Shown: positions 1-11,566 of the stretch, in pieces
How positions within the stretch are numbered: the stretch's first letter is position 1
How the letters are laid out: every line of letters begins with the position of its first letter
Assembly (NCBI GenBank): GCA_030220185.1
Contig: JASPKZ010003432.1
Coordinates: 2,406,501-2,470,500 of the forward strand
Direction of reading: 5' to 3'
Length of the DNA stretch: 64,000 nt
DNA from: Diploptera punctata
Lineage: Eukaryota; Arthropoda; Insecta; Blattodea; Blaberidae
Made by a program: the position numbers and the translations under genes
Notes under the pieces: model-generated
What the model saw: the letters and a program-made list of their open reading frames with translations, nothing else
Told to the model about the DNA's origin: nothing
Database searches by the model: none

Positions 1-186
1 AAAATTGTATTTAATAATCATGAAATGACGCCCAATAGACTCCCACAAATTTTGCTTCACTACCGACCCAAAGGAAGAAGAAATATTGGGCACCCCATAA
101 CTAGATGAAGGGATACGGTCTCTTGATGTGGAAACTGGTCTTTGGCCTAATTCCATGATGTAGAAGAAGAACAAATGAACAAGATT

Positions 187-344
187 TTACACCTCATTTC
201 ATATTTTGTATATTTGCCAGACTTGTTTCAAAGAAATCTTCTTTTTATTGTTAACTGACATCTGATGGAGTCAAATGCAGTTGACTCTAATGAGAAGATC
301 TCTTTGAAACTAGTCCTGGAAAAATGTAAAAATATGAGGTGTAC
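187..344. repeat. MITE-like inverted repeat
   Basis: The ends are inverted copies of each other: TACACCTCATTTCATATTT on the left and a matching ATATGAGGTGTAC on the right. Inside, TTTCAAAGAAATCTTC pairs with GAAGATCTCTTTGAAA. There is no coding capacity. Similar ACCTCA..TCATAT ends occur near 9.9 kb, 16.8 kb and 19.5 kb, so this looks like one member of a local family of non-autonomous DNA elements. Confidence 0.55.
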
Positions 345-589
345 AATTTATTTATTTAATAATTATTATATATTTGTCAATACCTAGCTATTTAATAAAA
401 TATCATGATTAATTTTACCATAATTAATTTTCACAATTTAAAAAAATTTCAAAATGTTTAACCCTTTAATCTCAGAGTAAGAATTTCTGTTTTTTTTTTG
501 TGTATTTAATGACCCTAAACAGAGAAAAGTAGACAAGACTAATGGTTACCTAAAATATACGATGGGTGTTCATTAAAAAATGATAATTT

Positions 590-1197
590 TTTTTTGCAAC
601 ATACTTTTACTCATCCTCAGAATTTTGTTGGTCCTTATCAAAGTTGTCTTCTTTTGATGCAATGCATTTGTCCCAGCATTTTTGCCAGTCTGCAAAAACA
701 TGCTGGAAACCCTTTTTTGATAAACTTTCAAAACCACTTCCACAGACTATTGCTTCTGAAAATGGAAAGTGCCTCTCGCAAAGATGTTTCTTCAGGTTAG
801 GGGGAATAGAAAAAAGTCACATGGGGCAAAATCCGAACTGTAGGGAGGGTGAGTGACATACTTCACTTTGATTTTATTTTTCAACATTTGCAATATGAGA
901 ATTAACATTATTGTGGTGCAGGAACCAGTTTATTGCAAAAAATGTGCCCTTTTCCACCTGATGTGGCCTTGCAGAGTTATAAAGACACCTCGATTGTATT
1001 GCCCAGTTATTACTGTGTGAGCTGTTAAGACATGCTGATAAATTATTCCATGAATATAAAATAATTTAAAATGACCATAACTATTCCAGCAGATGAAGCA
1101 TTTTTGGGGGTAGGTAATAAAGGAGATTTCCACATAGAGCTTTCAGGATCGATATGATGTAGCCAAGTTTCATCGACAGTGATTTTTGAAAAAAAAG
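590..1197 (-). pseudogene. mariner-family transposase remnant
   Basis: Reading the minus strand in shifting frames gives the typical order of a mariner transposase C-terminal half: DETWLHHIDPES with the first catalytic Asp (near 1165), a KKVMV-like strand followed by IYQHVL and VITGQY (near 1050), an LHHDN-like second-Asp region (near 900), and an HSP..FCP..LF segment ending in WQKCWDKCIA (near 670). Several frameshifts and stops break it, so it is dead. Mariner transposases cut and paste DNA at TA sites. The N-terminal DNA-binding half is absent. Confidence 0.75.
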
Positions 1198-1221
1198 ATG
1201 TAGCCATAGGCAGTACTGAAC

Positions 1222-1516
1222 ATTATATTTGAAGAGAAAAATTATATGGTCAGACTGGGGTTTGAACCCAGGACCTTTGACTTTCTAGGCCAATGCTCTT
1301 CCCCTGAGCTACCTGAGCACTCAAATCTAAATGCAAATTTTCTTTTATATATGGTGTTAATTCCTGAATGCCAAATGCTTCGAAACCATTGCTTCGATCT
1401 TGCAAATGGTGGCTTCTTTATTAAGAAGACTTTTTATTGGAATTTTACATTACATTATATAGCTAGTATGGTCTCTTTTGATACCGTGGATTCAAACCCC
1501 AGTCTTCAAATATAAT
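1222..1516. mobile_element. TIR element carrying a tRNA-like gene (copy 1)
   Basis: The element starts ATTATATTTGAAG and ends in its exact inverse, CTTCAAATATAAT. It encloses a minus-strand tRNA-like sequence just inside the left end. Related ends and a related tRNA-like core recur at 9030-9164 and 18788-18951. It sits directly next to the mariner remnant. It has no protein-coding capacity, so it would need another source of transposase. Confidence 0.6.
1248..1318 (-). tRNA. tRNA-like sequence, anticodon AGA (probably a mobile pseudo-tRNA)
   Basis: A cloverleaf can be drawn: acceptor stem GCTCAGG against TCTGACC (one mismatch), D arm GCTC/GAGC, anticodon arm TTGGC-CTAGAAA-GTCAA, a 5-nt variable loop, and T arm CTGGG-TTCAAAC-CCCAG. 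The loop puts AGA at positions 34-36, a serine anticodon, yet the long variable arm of tRNA-Ser is missing. Together with its place inside an inverted-repeat element this argues against a working tRNA gene. Confidence 0.4.
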
Positions 1517-2114
1517 TTATCCATCATTGAGATGTATGAAATGAATAATAAAACATTGATAGTACTGAACATGTTTTGACTTGCACACCACCCACAGACT
1601 GGAACAGGAGAGACAACCTTGAAACTTGTATCACATGTTCATGATTCAATAAGCTAACAAATAGTGTAAAATCTAATTTTTGAGCATTAAATTATGGCTG
1701 TAAAAATAATTATCATTGTTTATTGAACAGCCTCTTATTTTATAGCCTATATTATTTGGCAGGATGTTCTTTTGTTAATATCCACGACTAGCAGAGAAAT
1801 GTAGCTTGACTTTTACCCTCATTGTTATCTAGTATAAATTTTTAAGGGATAAATACAACATTATCACAGTTTTACCATTTCCTGAAAGAGAGCGTAAGAC
1901 ATTTAAGATTTAAACAAAAGAGATATTGTGCTTGATAATATAAGAGTGATTATTTTTGTGCTCGTGACAATCATGAAAGCCAAGACATGTTCAATCTGTT
2001 TATGTCAAAACTCAGAGTTACACAACATTAAATATGCTCTATTCAATTTCTTTCTTGTATGAAAAGAGAGTGTGTTTTCCCATTGAGATTCTGTGTTGCA
2101 GTTGTTAGCTCATG
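1517..2114. other. AT-rich spacer, no gene seen
   Basis: I see no supported coding region, RNA gene or clear repeat here, only AT-rich sequence with stops in all frames. Confidence 0.5.
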
Positions 2115-2205
2115 CTGATTGTCTCGAAAGGTGGGAGCCTTAACCTCCTACTATCCAAGGGCCTCCTAAAACCTGTGGTATGACCAGTTTACCTTTCTAC
2201 TTCTT
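2115..2205 (+). repeat. 3' part of a tRNA-derived SINE (family 2)
   Basis: The stretch with GGGAGCCTTAACCTCCTACT and GGGCCTCC matches the distal part of the fuller copies at 49700-50008 (plus) and 58914-59215 (minus). The tRNA-like head is missing. Confidence 0.5.
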
Positions 2206-2267
2206 GTATACTTGAGTGTTTATGTAGTATAAGTGTGTTTGTTATAAGTAGGTAATGTTCCCTTTCA

Positions 2268-2410
2268 TCATCATCATAGCAGCACAGTTTAGGTCTGTTC
2301 ACCTGTTCTGAACTCAAACTACAACAAATTGATTTTGTCCATCTCTTCGGTGGATGTCCTCTTAATCTCTTATTTGTAACTTAGAACCTTTTTGATCCTC
2401 AGGAGTTCCC
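2268..2410 (-). repeat. non-LTR retrotransposon tail fragment (antisense)
   Basis: CATCATCATCATAGCAGCA followed by a CACCTGTTCTGAACTCAA-like stretch resembles the segment at 41880-42080, which has CATCATCAAAATAGCATTA followed by CACCTGTTCTTGATGC. Both look like degraded 3' ends of the same LINE-type repeat. Confidence 0.3.
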
Positions 2411-2414
2411 ATGT

Positions 2415-2655
2415 CCCGCGCCGTAGCCGAGCGGTTAAGGTAGGAAGCCTTGACGCAGAGCTACGGGACTTGCGCTGGTTCGAGTCTCCATGGGGGAAGA
2501 AATTTTCTCATGGTATTTCGGCCAGTATGGGACCGGTGTCCACCCAGCATCATGAGGCAATTGGGTAGCTACAATAAGTAGCGGGTCCAGGTTGAGGAAC
2601 CAGCTATAACGGCTGGGGGACTCGACATGCTAACCACATGTCACCCCTACACTGG
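2415..2655 (+). repeat. tRNA-derived SINE (family 3)
   Basis: The head GCGCCGTAGCCGAGCGGTTA resembles a type II tRNA (Leu/Ser-like) with an A-box-like region, and GGTTCGAGTCTCC is a B box, together forming an internal RNA polymerase III promoter. The body (TTTCGGCCAGTATGGGACC, then the CACCCAGCATCATGAGG region) is shared with minus-strand copies at 12795-13025, 53735-53965 and 61775-62090. Confidence 0.65.
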
Positions 2656-3059
2656 CTGTTGATCATCTACCTCTGTGATTGACACATGTGGATGTGAAGG
2701 GCCAGCAGCCGGCTGGTAAAAGGGCAACCACTGAAAAGTGGAAAGACCCTCAATCGGAGGAGTTCCCATCTAGGGGATATGTGGATGGCGACCACAAGGT
2801 GCCCAAGCTGAGCAAAACATTGCTTCCACTTACTTGTGTTTTGCTCCTTACTTTTATCTTTAACCGATCTGGTATTTCTTCCTTTCTTCCACTTACTTAT
2901 ACCAGACTCATTTAAATTTACTATCTAACCTCTCTTGGTTAACTCTTGTTTTTTTTTTTACTCCGACGCTTTCCTTTCTTCCATTTCTTCTTTCCTTTAT
3001 TTTCTTTTCTTCTCTAGAAAAGCCTGACCAGAGGCTATAAGATGGCAGCCCCATCACTG

Positions 3060-3420
3060 GTCTTGCCCTCCTTTGGCCAGCAACCAATCGAAGGGACTAT
3101 TATTATGCTTTCAAGTCTTATACAAGAATTTCCCAGAAGGATCAAACTTATGATGACCAAAGCATGAAAAAGGATTCATGCGCAGAACAGCGGGTTACAC
3201 CAGATGGGATCGGAAAAGGAACACCAATATTTTAAAAGAATTGAAGACTAAGCCATCTTGAAAGAATGAGTTCAAATTGGATCCCCAAAGCTTTTTATAA
3301 TTATATACCAAGAGGACGAAGATCTCTGGGCCGTTCTATGAAACGCTAGAGGGAAAATTTTCTATAGGATTGTAACAGGCCTGCCTAATACTTGGAAGGA
3401 AAAAGAAGAAGAAGAAGAAC
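3060..3420 (+). pseudogene. non-LTR retrotransposon C-terminal remnant
   Basis: In broken frames the plus strand gives RWDRKRNTNILKE (near 3200) and then PRGRRSLGRSMKRW (near 3310-3350). The GRR-x-x-GR-x-x-x-RW pattern is typical of the extreme C-terminus of insect LINE ORF2 proteins. Frameshifts and stops show it is dead. Confidence 0.45.
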
Positions 3421-3479
3421 CTTTTTGGGAAGTCGATGGTCTTCTATTCTTAAAACATATTCATAACAAGAGTTCTAGT

Positions 3480-3980
3480 ATTGTGCTATTATCTTGTTAA
3501 GGTTGAATATGTTTAATCCTTTTCTGATGCCTTAATTTTTCTTTCTGTCCTTTGATATCCCCACTGGTCACAACAATCTCATTTCTGCAGCAAATGAATA
3601 TAAAAGAAACAAATCTCAACTTCATATAAAAAATAAAGAATCCTCTTTTTTCTTGGATTTTATTTTGTCAAAGTCCAGCATTCACATCCATATAGGAGAG
3701 CTAGGACAGCCCGTACTTCATAAAATTTCAAGATTGTTTCTTTTCTATTTTTATGTAGTAAAGTTCTTTTGATTTTTCTGCACAAATAATTAAGTTGTTG
3801 TGTTTTATTTTGTACATCTTCATTTTTATGTTTTCAATTCTACATCCTATGCAATTAAAATTTTCTCTCTGTTCTATCATTTTATATTTTACAATTATTT
3901 TTGTTCTTAATAGTTTTCCTTACAAATACTAATATTTTTTCAATACAAATCTAGGTGTGAAAGACATATTTTGTTCAGAG
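3480..3980 (-). pseudogene. reverse-transcriptase C-terminal remnant (LINE)
   Basis: Around 3710-3660 the minus strand reads EVRAVLALLYGCECWTLTK, matching the LLYG-x-E-x-WTL motif found downstream of the reverse transcriptase domain in many insect LINEs. The rest is too decayed to align by eye. Confidence 0.4.
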
Positions 3981-4424
3981 GCCTTTTTTTTTTTTTTTCA
4001 GGTTATTACACATGATGTAAATATGTGATGTGAGACCCATATTTTACTACCCTTCTGAAGAAAGTCATTCATAGGATTTATACCTTAAAATCCATTGATC
4101 CCAAGTGGGTTTTTAATCCGCAAACCTCAGAATCTAGGCAAACATATAATCAATCATCCAACTTGGATCAACTGTGTGTTGTGTATGGAATGATTGTAAG
4201 AGAAGTGAAAAGATGGCAATCTTCATATATTTTGCTTAACTAATTTTGTTTATGCAAGTTATTAAATAAATAATTATTCTTTTACTGTTTTTATTAAGTT
4301 ACTTAGCACTATACTGGTAAGCACATGGTCTTATCAGTGAGTACAATGAAAATAAAAATATACTATATTCACAGTTACTCTATTTGAAATAGAGAACTGT
4401 AAAAACTAGATGTCAAATGCTATA

Positions 4425-4565
4425 ACTAACTAACTCAATAACACTATGAAATTCTGAGGTTCATGGCTGCATGGATATGAGCTCTCCATATATTTTTATC
4501 CTGAGCTAATATTTTTCTATAATTCCTTGAATAATTCCCACCTATCAAATCATGGTTAATATTAC
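4425..4565 (-). repeat. LINE 3'-end fragment (family with GGTTCATGGCCGCGCGGA)
   Basis: GAGGTTCATGGCTGCATGGA, GAGCTCTCCATATA and CCTGAGCTAATATTT match the antisense of the LINE C-terminus at 55436-55875. This is a short decayed copy. All copies I can find in the window (also near 6.2, 15.6, 37.1, 53.1, 55.6 and 62.6 kb) point the same way. Confidence 0.5.
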
Positions 4566-5994
4566 AATATTAAAATTATTTACCTTGTAGATCTGCCTCA
4601 ACATTTTAAGATGTTAATTTACTGTGGACCTTTTGGGACTAGTCCCATCATCAGTAGAAGGAAGGTCTGTTTTGACTCACCCTAGATGAATTACTCGCAT
4701 GTTTGTGATGTCTAGAACCCAAATTTGTATGCAAAATAAAGTACTAAATATGCATGAAAAATGTAAATATGCAAAAGCAGATTGTAATAAAAACAAATAA
4801 ATTATTTGCTTTGTGGGCAATCTTAGCTTATTCCTGGCCATTACAGTAAATAAGGAAGGTTTTCATGAGTTTTCTTGTGTGAAGCTCCTTCATCTGTCAG
4901 TGAAGAAGGTTTTATACAATGAAAATGTCCTTTCTACATCACATGATGTCACAGGTGCTTGTGGAAAACACCACAGTTCTCCTTCAGTGAATTCCTCTTT
5001 GGTTACAGTTTTTTTCATTATCACCAGAGATCATTTTGCTAATTTGTAAAATTCTATTGTAGCCAGGATTTTTATTTAATACTAATAATAACTTATCAAA
5101 TGTGATTTTAGCAATACCGTAATATTATTTCTCAAGGCCCACAGGTATTCCCCTCTTACACAGATGTAAATATACGCATTATGCTTATACCAATTAATTG
5201 CAAAGACTTTATTAATTTAAAAACATGTTAATTAATAATTAATTACTAGTAATTAGCTGAAGGGGAAATTATAATTTAATACCACATTTAGGAGTAAAAT
5301 ATATATTTATGCATTAAAAATATAAAATAAGAATTTTCTTCTGGAATATGCATTTTATGCATTGTGAAATACTACTCAAATTGTCTGTGAAGGGACCACC
5401 TAACATGTAAATCAATTTCACATACTTTTTAACGCATAAAACAAAACATGCATTTTGCATACAAATCCGGGCTCTAGTGATGACTTCGTAGAGAGGATTG
5501 TATGTAATGGATACATTCTCATTTAGAATCAGGTTGTTGATTTCCTTTAGAATTTCAGTTTCTTCCAGTATTTTTTTTTTTATTTGAAAAGAAAACTTAA
5601 CACCTGAATTGGATTTTGAACACAAGATCTCTAGTTTCATATGCTAGTATGGTACCAGTACGTTTATTTTTTCTGGATTACTCTCTCTGCAGTTTTGTGA
5701 GGATGTTGTCAATATCTAGCATACGATGTCCTGCCTCAACAATATGTTTGTGTTAACTTGATTTCCTTCCCACATATTTGAAGTCTTTTCAAAATTTGAG
5801 GAGGTAGACATATAAGGTAAACAATTTTATTAATTTTGATCCATCTGATTTATCCGAGGCTTAGTTTGAAACTTGAAAGCAAATGTAAATCCAAAAGCTA
5901 TGCAAGGCAAAAGATTGCTGTGACATCCAAAGAAGCACTGGATGGAAAATTCCTCTTCGAGACAGTAACAAGCCACATAGCCTAATACTTGGAT
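4566..5994. other. AT-rich spacer, no gene seen
   Basis: A minus-strand open frame of 108 codons (5314-5640) lies here but resembles nothing I know and has AT-driven composition. No RNA gene or clear repeat is visible. Confidence 0.4.
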
Positions 5995-6345
5995 GGTTGA
6001 TGATTTTTAATGTTGATGGTTAATATTATTTTCCCACCTCATTCTTGACCTTACCCACTGGGTATTTTCCCTCTGGTTTTCCTACAATGACATTACCCCC
6101 TGGGCACTTTCCCTCTGGTTTTCCTACAATAAGTCCATGCCCCTCTTTCATTCCCCATTTATGCCAAATATCCTGCCCATCACAGTCTTCAAGCATTAAC
6201 TGTTCTTAATATATCTGATTTCTAATAAAGATCACATAGCTTTCTTTTACATAGTTTTGTCTATTCACTTGTCTGTCTCTCATTGGTCAAAAATTTTCCT
6301 AAACACTTTGTTCTCAAATACTCAGAATATTTTCTCCTCTGCTAA
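5995..6345 (-). repeat. LINE C-terminal fragment
   Basis: This is antisense to the same LINE tail as 55436-55875: the CACCTCATTCTTGACCTTAC, TTTTCCCTCTGGTTTTCCTA and CCTCTTTCATTCCCCATTTA blocks appear in the same order. A 40-50 bp block containing CTTTCCCTCTGGTTTTCCTA is tandemly duplicated (about 6059-6130). Confidence 0.6.
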
Positions 6346-6611
6346 ATGTTATAATATAAGAATACTAAAAAAATATTTAACTTTGTTTATAATTTATCTT
6401 ATATAAACTTTTATCTTATGAGAATATAAACATTTATCATTGTTATAAAGCCATTGTTGTTATTAACAACTTTGTGAGAACTACAATCAGTCAGTGTAAA
6501 CCCTGGGAAGAAAAACCATCTATATAAAAGAATTAAGTAGCGGTTGATCAAATTTAATAAAATGACTATAGGAGATAACACAATAAGGTAAGTTATCAAT
6601 TTATATAACCA

Positions 6612-6858
6612 GATGTTAATTATAAATTTTTTTACCTGGTAAGTCAGTTGTTCTCAACTAAATTATTAAACTTCTTCAAGTTACAATATGGAGGCCTTTC
6701 AAAAACAATGTTTCATCTTCTGCATTTTAACTGGAACTAAATGCAGAAGATGAAACAATGTTTCCGAAAGGTCTCCATATTGGAATAAATTGAAAAAATT
6801 TAATAATTTAGTTGAGGATGACTGACTTACCAGGTAAAAAAATTTATAATTAACATCT
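6612..6858. mobile_element. long palindrome, MITE
   Basis: Two arms of about 115 bp are inverted copies: the left begins AGATGTTAATTATAAATTTT and the right ends in its complement. The middle holds an inner pair, TTTCATCTTCTGCATTT against AAATGCAGAAGATGAAA. Such near-complete palindromes without coding sequence are typical of foldback or MITE-type DNA elements. Confidence 0.8.
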
Positions 6859-7789
6859 TATTACATAACCTCAACAGTGCTTTAATATGAATTTCAAACG
6901 TATTGATTATATAACCAGTTCATCATTTTGAACTCAACATGGCCTTATTGTTATAATATTATTATTCTTTAATTTTTCTTCTTTTTATTATTATTTACAT
7001 TATTATTACCTTAATGGATAATTCACAATGAGAATGGAGGACACAAGGAGTATGATAGTTTCTATGAATGAGATAAGATGGAGAAGCAATTGAGGCAGAA
7101 CTAAATTGAAATGACAACTGGAAAAGGGGATTTCAGAGTAGAGAATATAAAATTGCGCTGAATGGCTTGTCATTCTGAAGGAAGTGCTACCAAAACTATA
7201 AAAGCTATATATTCAATCATCAAAATCCCAGATATAAAACTGGCTGCAAGGATAAAAATCGTAATGGCTAGCTGCTTTGAATTTGACATATCTATAAAAC
7301 TCTTCGGCTTGTATCATTGAATTACAGTGCTGTGTATTGTTCAGAAATTTCCTTACAATGTGCTCTCTGCAACTAAATGTATTTATATCTTTTAGATTTT
7401 TGTGGATTAAAATATGTTTTCCAATTAAAGATTTTTATGATGTGGCATATATTTTTTTTTGTAAAACTGGTATATCCCTTGAATATATGTAAAAACATGC
7501 AACCTTATGAGGTGAGATGTAAAAAAAAATTCTCCAACCCATTCCTAGTCTTACCTCCCACTTTGATTTTGATTAAATCCATATTTTTGTTTGCTTTTCA
7601 TACAAATTTTATTTTTAGAGAGTTCACCATCACAAACTAATTTACGCTTTTTATTTTGCAATGTAATTATTACCCAATAATAATATTATTAGGTATATTT
7701 TTTATGTTAAGTGCATATTTTTGTAAATTTTAGGTTATAACTGGATATTTTTGTAATAAATTGAGTTGGTGTTTACTTGATGAAAATCC
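6859..7789. other. AT-rich spacer, no gene seen
   Basis: No supported gene or clear repeat is visible. The open frame 7377-7640 is Phe/Ile/Leu-rich and follows from base composition. Confidence 0.4.
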
Positions 7790-8128
7790 ATATTTATTAA
7801 GATATAATTCAGTGACAGCTGTTTTGGTACACTGTACCTTCTTCAGACATGTTAACAAATTATGAATTGTGTTATAATAATAATAATAATAATAATAATA
7901 GCTTTATTTTACCTGGCAGAGTTAAGGCCTTAAGGCCTTGTCTACCACTCAACCAGGTTATAGTACATATCAATTAAAAATCAAAATTAATTTAAATAAA
8001 TTATTGTTGTATTGTTACTTAGATCAGTTGATATGTACTATAATAACACAATTCAAATTTATTAACATGTCTGAAGAAGCTACAGTGTACCGAAACAGCT
8101 GTCACTAAATTATATCTTAATAAATATG
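7790..8128. mobile_element. TIR element with about 85-bp inverted repeats
   Basis: The left arm (CATATTTATTAAGATATAAT and onward through GACAGCTGTTTTGGTACACTG) is mirrored by the right arm (CAGTGTACCGAAACAGCTGT through ATATCTTAATAAATATG). No open frame lies between the arms. A foreign (TAA)n-headed repeat (7862-7962) has landed in the middle. Confidence 0.8.
7862..7962 (-). repeat. (TTA)n-tailed retroposon end nested in the TIR element
   Basis: A run of TAA units is followed by GCTTTATTTTACCTGGCAGA and CTTGTCTACCACTCAACCAG. The same arrangement occurs at 62105-62210. Read on the minus strand, a unique tail ends in a (TTA)n microsatellite, as expected for the 3' end of a LINE or SINE. Confidence 0.5.
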
Positions 8129-9029
8129 AAAATCAAATAAGACTAAGTTTTAGTTTTATTTAAATAATGGATATTTTGTGTCTATATTTTGGTGATTTTT
8201 AGGTCATAAAAGTCCTAGCCCATTATTTATTTATCAATGGTATCTAAACATAGATAGTGAAAGTAATGTCAATATACCGGTACTGAACATCTATTAAAAA
8301 TAAAAATACATTGTATGTTCTTTGCCATTAATTTTACAAGTTGGAGACCTGACAAGAATGAAGGGGAGGAAGGTACAATGTTGGACATATTTCCAAATAT
8401 ATAATATATTATACATTCATTTAGTGTATGAGCTAAAATAGTATAGTACTTATAGTACTTTATATGAGGAGGTAGGCCTACTTTTCGCAAGTATTATGTC
8501 CATTAAAATAAATTCTTCAGTAGAGAAGAATCAAATTTAGTCTACTGCCTGGAAGTTAAATTTAAAGTCTCTAAAAGTTTTGGTGGATTTCTATATTCAG
8601 GATCTTTTGTCAGTGAAATAATTTTCAAAACAGGGAGTTTAATAACCCCAGAAACAGAATGGACAGTTTGATATGAAATGCAAAATAAATTCAATTTTTA
8701 ATGCCGTATTAAATATGTTTCAAGTATATTAAGATCTGTATTGAAAAATAGACTATGATAATATGCAGATTAATTAATGGTTTGATAATTTACATAGTAT
8801 TATCCTAAAAAATGCCCTAATCAGGTACTAATTAAAATTAAAAAAAATGTAATTATGATGATCTTGTAGAAGATTTCATAACTCTGGCCGTGAAAGCCTA
8901 AGTCAATATACAAATTTAATTATTTTAAAGTATTATTAGTTCTTCCAATGATCACATAAATATTCTGCATTCCTTTATACTCGTATTATACTAATTAGTA
9001 GTCTTATATAAACTGATATGGACAAAATA
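8129..9029. other. AT-rich spacer, no gene seen
   Basis: No gene, RNA or clear repeat can be supported in this stretch. Confidence 0.4.
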
Positions 9030-9164
9030 CAATTTGAAAGAGAAAAATTATATGCTCAGACTGGGGCTTGAACCCAGGACCTTTCACACTCTAGGCAAAT
9101 GCTCTAACCGAGTGACCTACCTGAGCAAGTTCCAATCTAAACACACATTTTTCTCTTATTTCAA
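9030..9164. mobile_element. TIR element carrying a tRNA-like gene (copy 2)
   Basis: The left end CAATTTGAAAGAGAAAAAT and right end ATTTTTCTCTTATTTCAAT are decayed inverted copies of the ends at 1222 and 18788. Between them lies a minus-strand tRNA-like sequence. Confidence 0.6.
9054..9126 (-). tRNA. tRNA-like sequence, anticodon AGA (probably pseudo-tRNA)
   Basis: The acceptor stem GCTCAGG/TCTGAGC pairs fully (one G-T) and the T arm is CTGGG-TTCAAGC-CCCAG. The D stem is damaged (GGTC against GAGC). The anticodon loop CTAGAGT gives AGA, and the variable loop is short. It is related to 1248-1318 and 18855-18926. Confidence 0.4.
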
Positions 9165-9879
9165 TACTGATTTGTAACTTAATATGGTTACATGCAAACT
9201 AAGTTCACCACTGGATAGAATTTGTCCTGAATATCATAAAAGTATCTAAAACTCAGTTTTGTAAAAAAAAAAAAAAAGAAGTGGACTTAATATATTTTGA
9301 AAAGTACCTCCTCATATGTATCTCTGTCTTTTCCTGACTGGTAATGCTGAAGTCATGCTTGCTTCAATTCATCAGACAACAGTGGTCAATGTGCTGTAAA
9401 CAAGTGTATAGAAGCTTTGTAGGTGATGAAAGGTGAGAAGGTGCTTTTATTTAAGAGACTGTTCATATTCTACATAAAGATGTTCCATCAATATAGCATT
9501 CTAAATGGTAATGCTTTCTTCAGTAATTAGTAGTATTATTTTCTTCTATTATGTCAACACAATAGTAGCAGGAACTCATACAACAATTATTTCAGTTCAA
9601 TGAATGAATAGTAATATTCTTATCTTACCTCATATTTCATGCTTTTTTTTAAACATGGGAACTGCAGTTTTTAATAGGACATCCCTCTCATCTTCAGCTG
9701 ATCGGTTCATTCATTCATTGAATTAAGAACGTCATAAATGTTATTTCCTATATTTAACTATGAATTATTTCAATATTTAAATTCATCTCATTCAGTGAGC
9801 ATATATTTGATTCTCAATCAAGTCAGTTTAATTATTAACTTATGTAGAGAGGAAATAACACTATGAGGTTTTTTAATAT
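9165..9879. other. spacer, no gene seen
   Basis: No coding region is supported. CTTACCTCATATTTCATGC (about 9625) and CACTATGAGGTT (about 9859) resemble ends of the local ACCTCA-type MITEs, so a decayed element may span 9625-9870. Confidence 0.35.
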
Positions 9880-10009
9880 TGTTTATTTTTTATTATTTCA
9901 CTCACCTCATACTTCATAACTCCTCGCAAACTCACAAATGATGTGACGAAACCCTGGGTTTGCGAGGAGTTATGAAGTATGAGGTGAGTGAAATAATAAA
10001 AAATAAACA
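9880..10009. mobile_element. near-perfect hairpin MITE
   Basis: Arms of about 53 bp are exact inverted copies, running from TGTTTATTTTTTATTATTTC through CACCTCATACTTCATAAC to CTCCTCGCAAAC on the left. Only about 24 bases separate them. It would fold into a stable stem and carries no coding sequence. The perfect match between arms suggests a young insertion. Confidence 0.85.
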
Positions 10010-10069
10010 TCGGTTTAATTCTATTTGTTTCTAATATTCTTGCAACAAACTCTAGTTATTAACTACAGT

Positions 10070-10964
10070 AAAACTTATTTAATACGGAACGTGAATAATG
10101 CGGAAATCTGTCCAATGTGAACAAATTGATTGGTCCCGGCGAAATAATACTAATTTTACGTGTATTTATTTTGTATAAAACGGAATCTGTCCAACGCGGA
10201 AACGGAAGGATATTTCTACACAATTCAAGAAAAAAATGTTTATGAAGTGGAAAGACAAAGAAATAAATTAGCTTCCATTTAAATGAATTTCCGTTATGCC
10301 GCCGGGTGAGGTATAGATTCTAGCTGTACCTGAAATTTTACTTCGGCCTCACTGCACACCCATTATGCGAAATACAGATATGTCTTACAAATAACAATTG
10401 TACAATGAAATCTTAAATTAGTTTAAGTTCTGAAAACGATCATTCACATGTGGTATTCTGAATTTACGAAACAAAGATGGCTAAAACGTATGTATTATTC
10501 TCATTAAACGAAGATTGAAGATACATTTCTGGACCGATGCTCCAAAGTCAAAGTCAAAGTTGCTAAATCCCTAGGGAATAACGATTTCAAGGCATCTTCA
10601 GGTTGGCTGGACAGTTTTAAAAGACGACACAATGAAGTGTGGAATGAAATTTGCGGAGAATCAAAAGATGTCGAAGAAAGTGTAGTTAGTGAGTGGAAAC
10701 CGAAACTACATACTTTAGCTTCAGGATACGCACCTTTTTTTTTTTTCTTTTTTTCGCGTTACCGCGATGTCGCTCATACATACTATATTTCACTTTTCAA
10801 AGGCAGCGGAACTACAATTAATCCAGTGGCCAATTTGTACTTTACGTCATTTGGGAATCGTAATCAAATGGGAATTTACACGATCTTTTACCGTCGTTAA
10901 GTAAAGAAATAGCAAGGAAGAACGAAAAAAAAAAAATGCGATATATTTCCTTTAAAGACTAGAC
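10070..10964 (+). pseudogene. pogo/Tigger-like transposon remnant (CENP-B-type DNA-binding domain)
   Basis: The left end (CAGTAAAACTTATTTAATAC, then repeated CGGAA and TCTGTCCAA blocks) resembles Tigger-type termini. The plus strand at about 10545-10715 encodes AKSLGNNDFKASSGWLDSF followed by KRRHNEVWNEICGES, the hallmark of the second helix-turn-helix of CENP-B/Tigger transposases. The frame then meets a poly(T) insertion near 10736, and no DDE domain is seen. It is interrupted at 10965 by a hAT mini-element. Confidence 0.6.
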
Positions 10965-11558
10965 TAGGGTGTCCATTCGTCCCGCCTTTCCCGGGACAGT
11001 CCTGTTTTTTTTTTTGGAAAATGCCCCGCTGTCCCGAAAGTTTTCTTCGGGACGCTCAAATGCCCTGGTTTTGTCAATGTATTTATGAATGGTGATTTTC
11101 GTTTTGTTCATTACTATGTAATTCTAAATATGAACGTTAGAAAGCGCCAGTTGTATGACCACGATGCACTGTGGTTAAATGAAAAACACGGAATGAAAGT
11201 TGAAACTGTAAAGGCATTGCTCATGGTAAAAACACTTTTAACGATGTATCATGTACTTGATTTTATGATAGAATTTCAAAAGAAAAGAAACTACTCAATA
11301 AAATACATAAATTATCGAAGTACAGCAATGCAAATGCATCTGCCAATGTAGATAGAGTAGACATAATGTAGTTTTGTGAGTGGTTTTAATGGACAATAAA
11401 AAATAGGCATAACTTATATGTGCAATTTGTTTCATACAATTTTTGAAACTTCCTTTTATGTTTTGTTAATGTCCCGCCTTTTTTTTTAATGTCCCAGGTT
11501 TTTCCTTTAATTTTTTTGTACATGTCTCTTTTTCATAGAAAGTATTATGGACACCCTA
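10965..11558. mobile_element. non-autonomous hAT element with 8-bp target duplication
   Basis: The termini are TAGGGTGTCCA and TGGACACCCTA, and both flanks carry the same 8 bases, GACTAGAC (10957-10964 and 11559-11566), the target-duplication length typical of hAT elements. Inside, 11085-11351 encodes VETVKALLMVK, resembling the C-terminal dimerisation region of hAT transposases. The catalytic part is absent, so this is an internally deleted derivative. Confidence 0.8.
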
Positions 11559-11566
11559 GACTAGAC

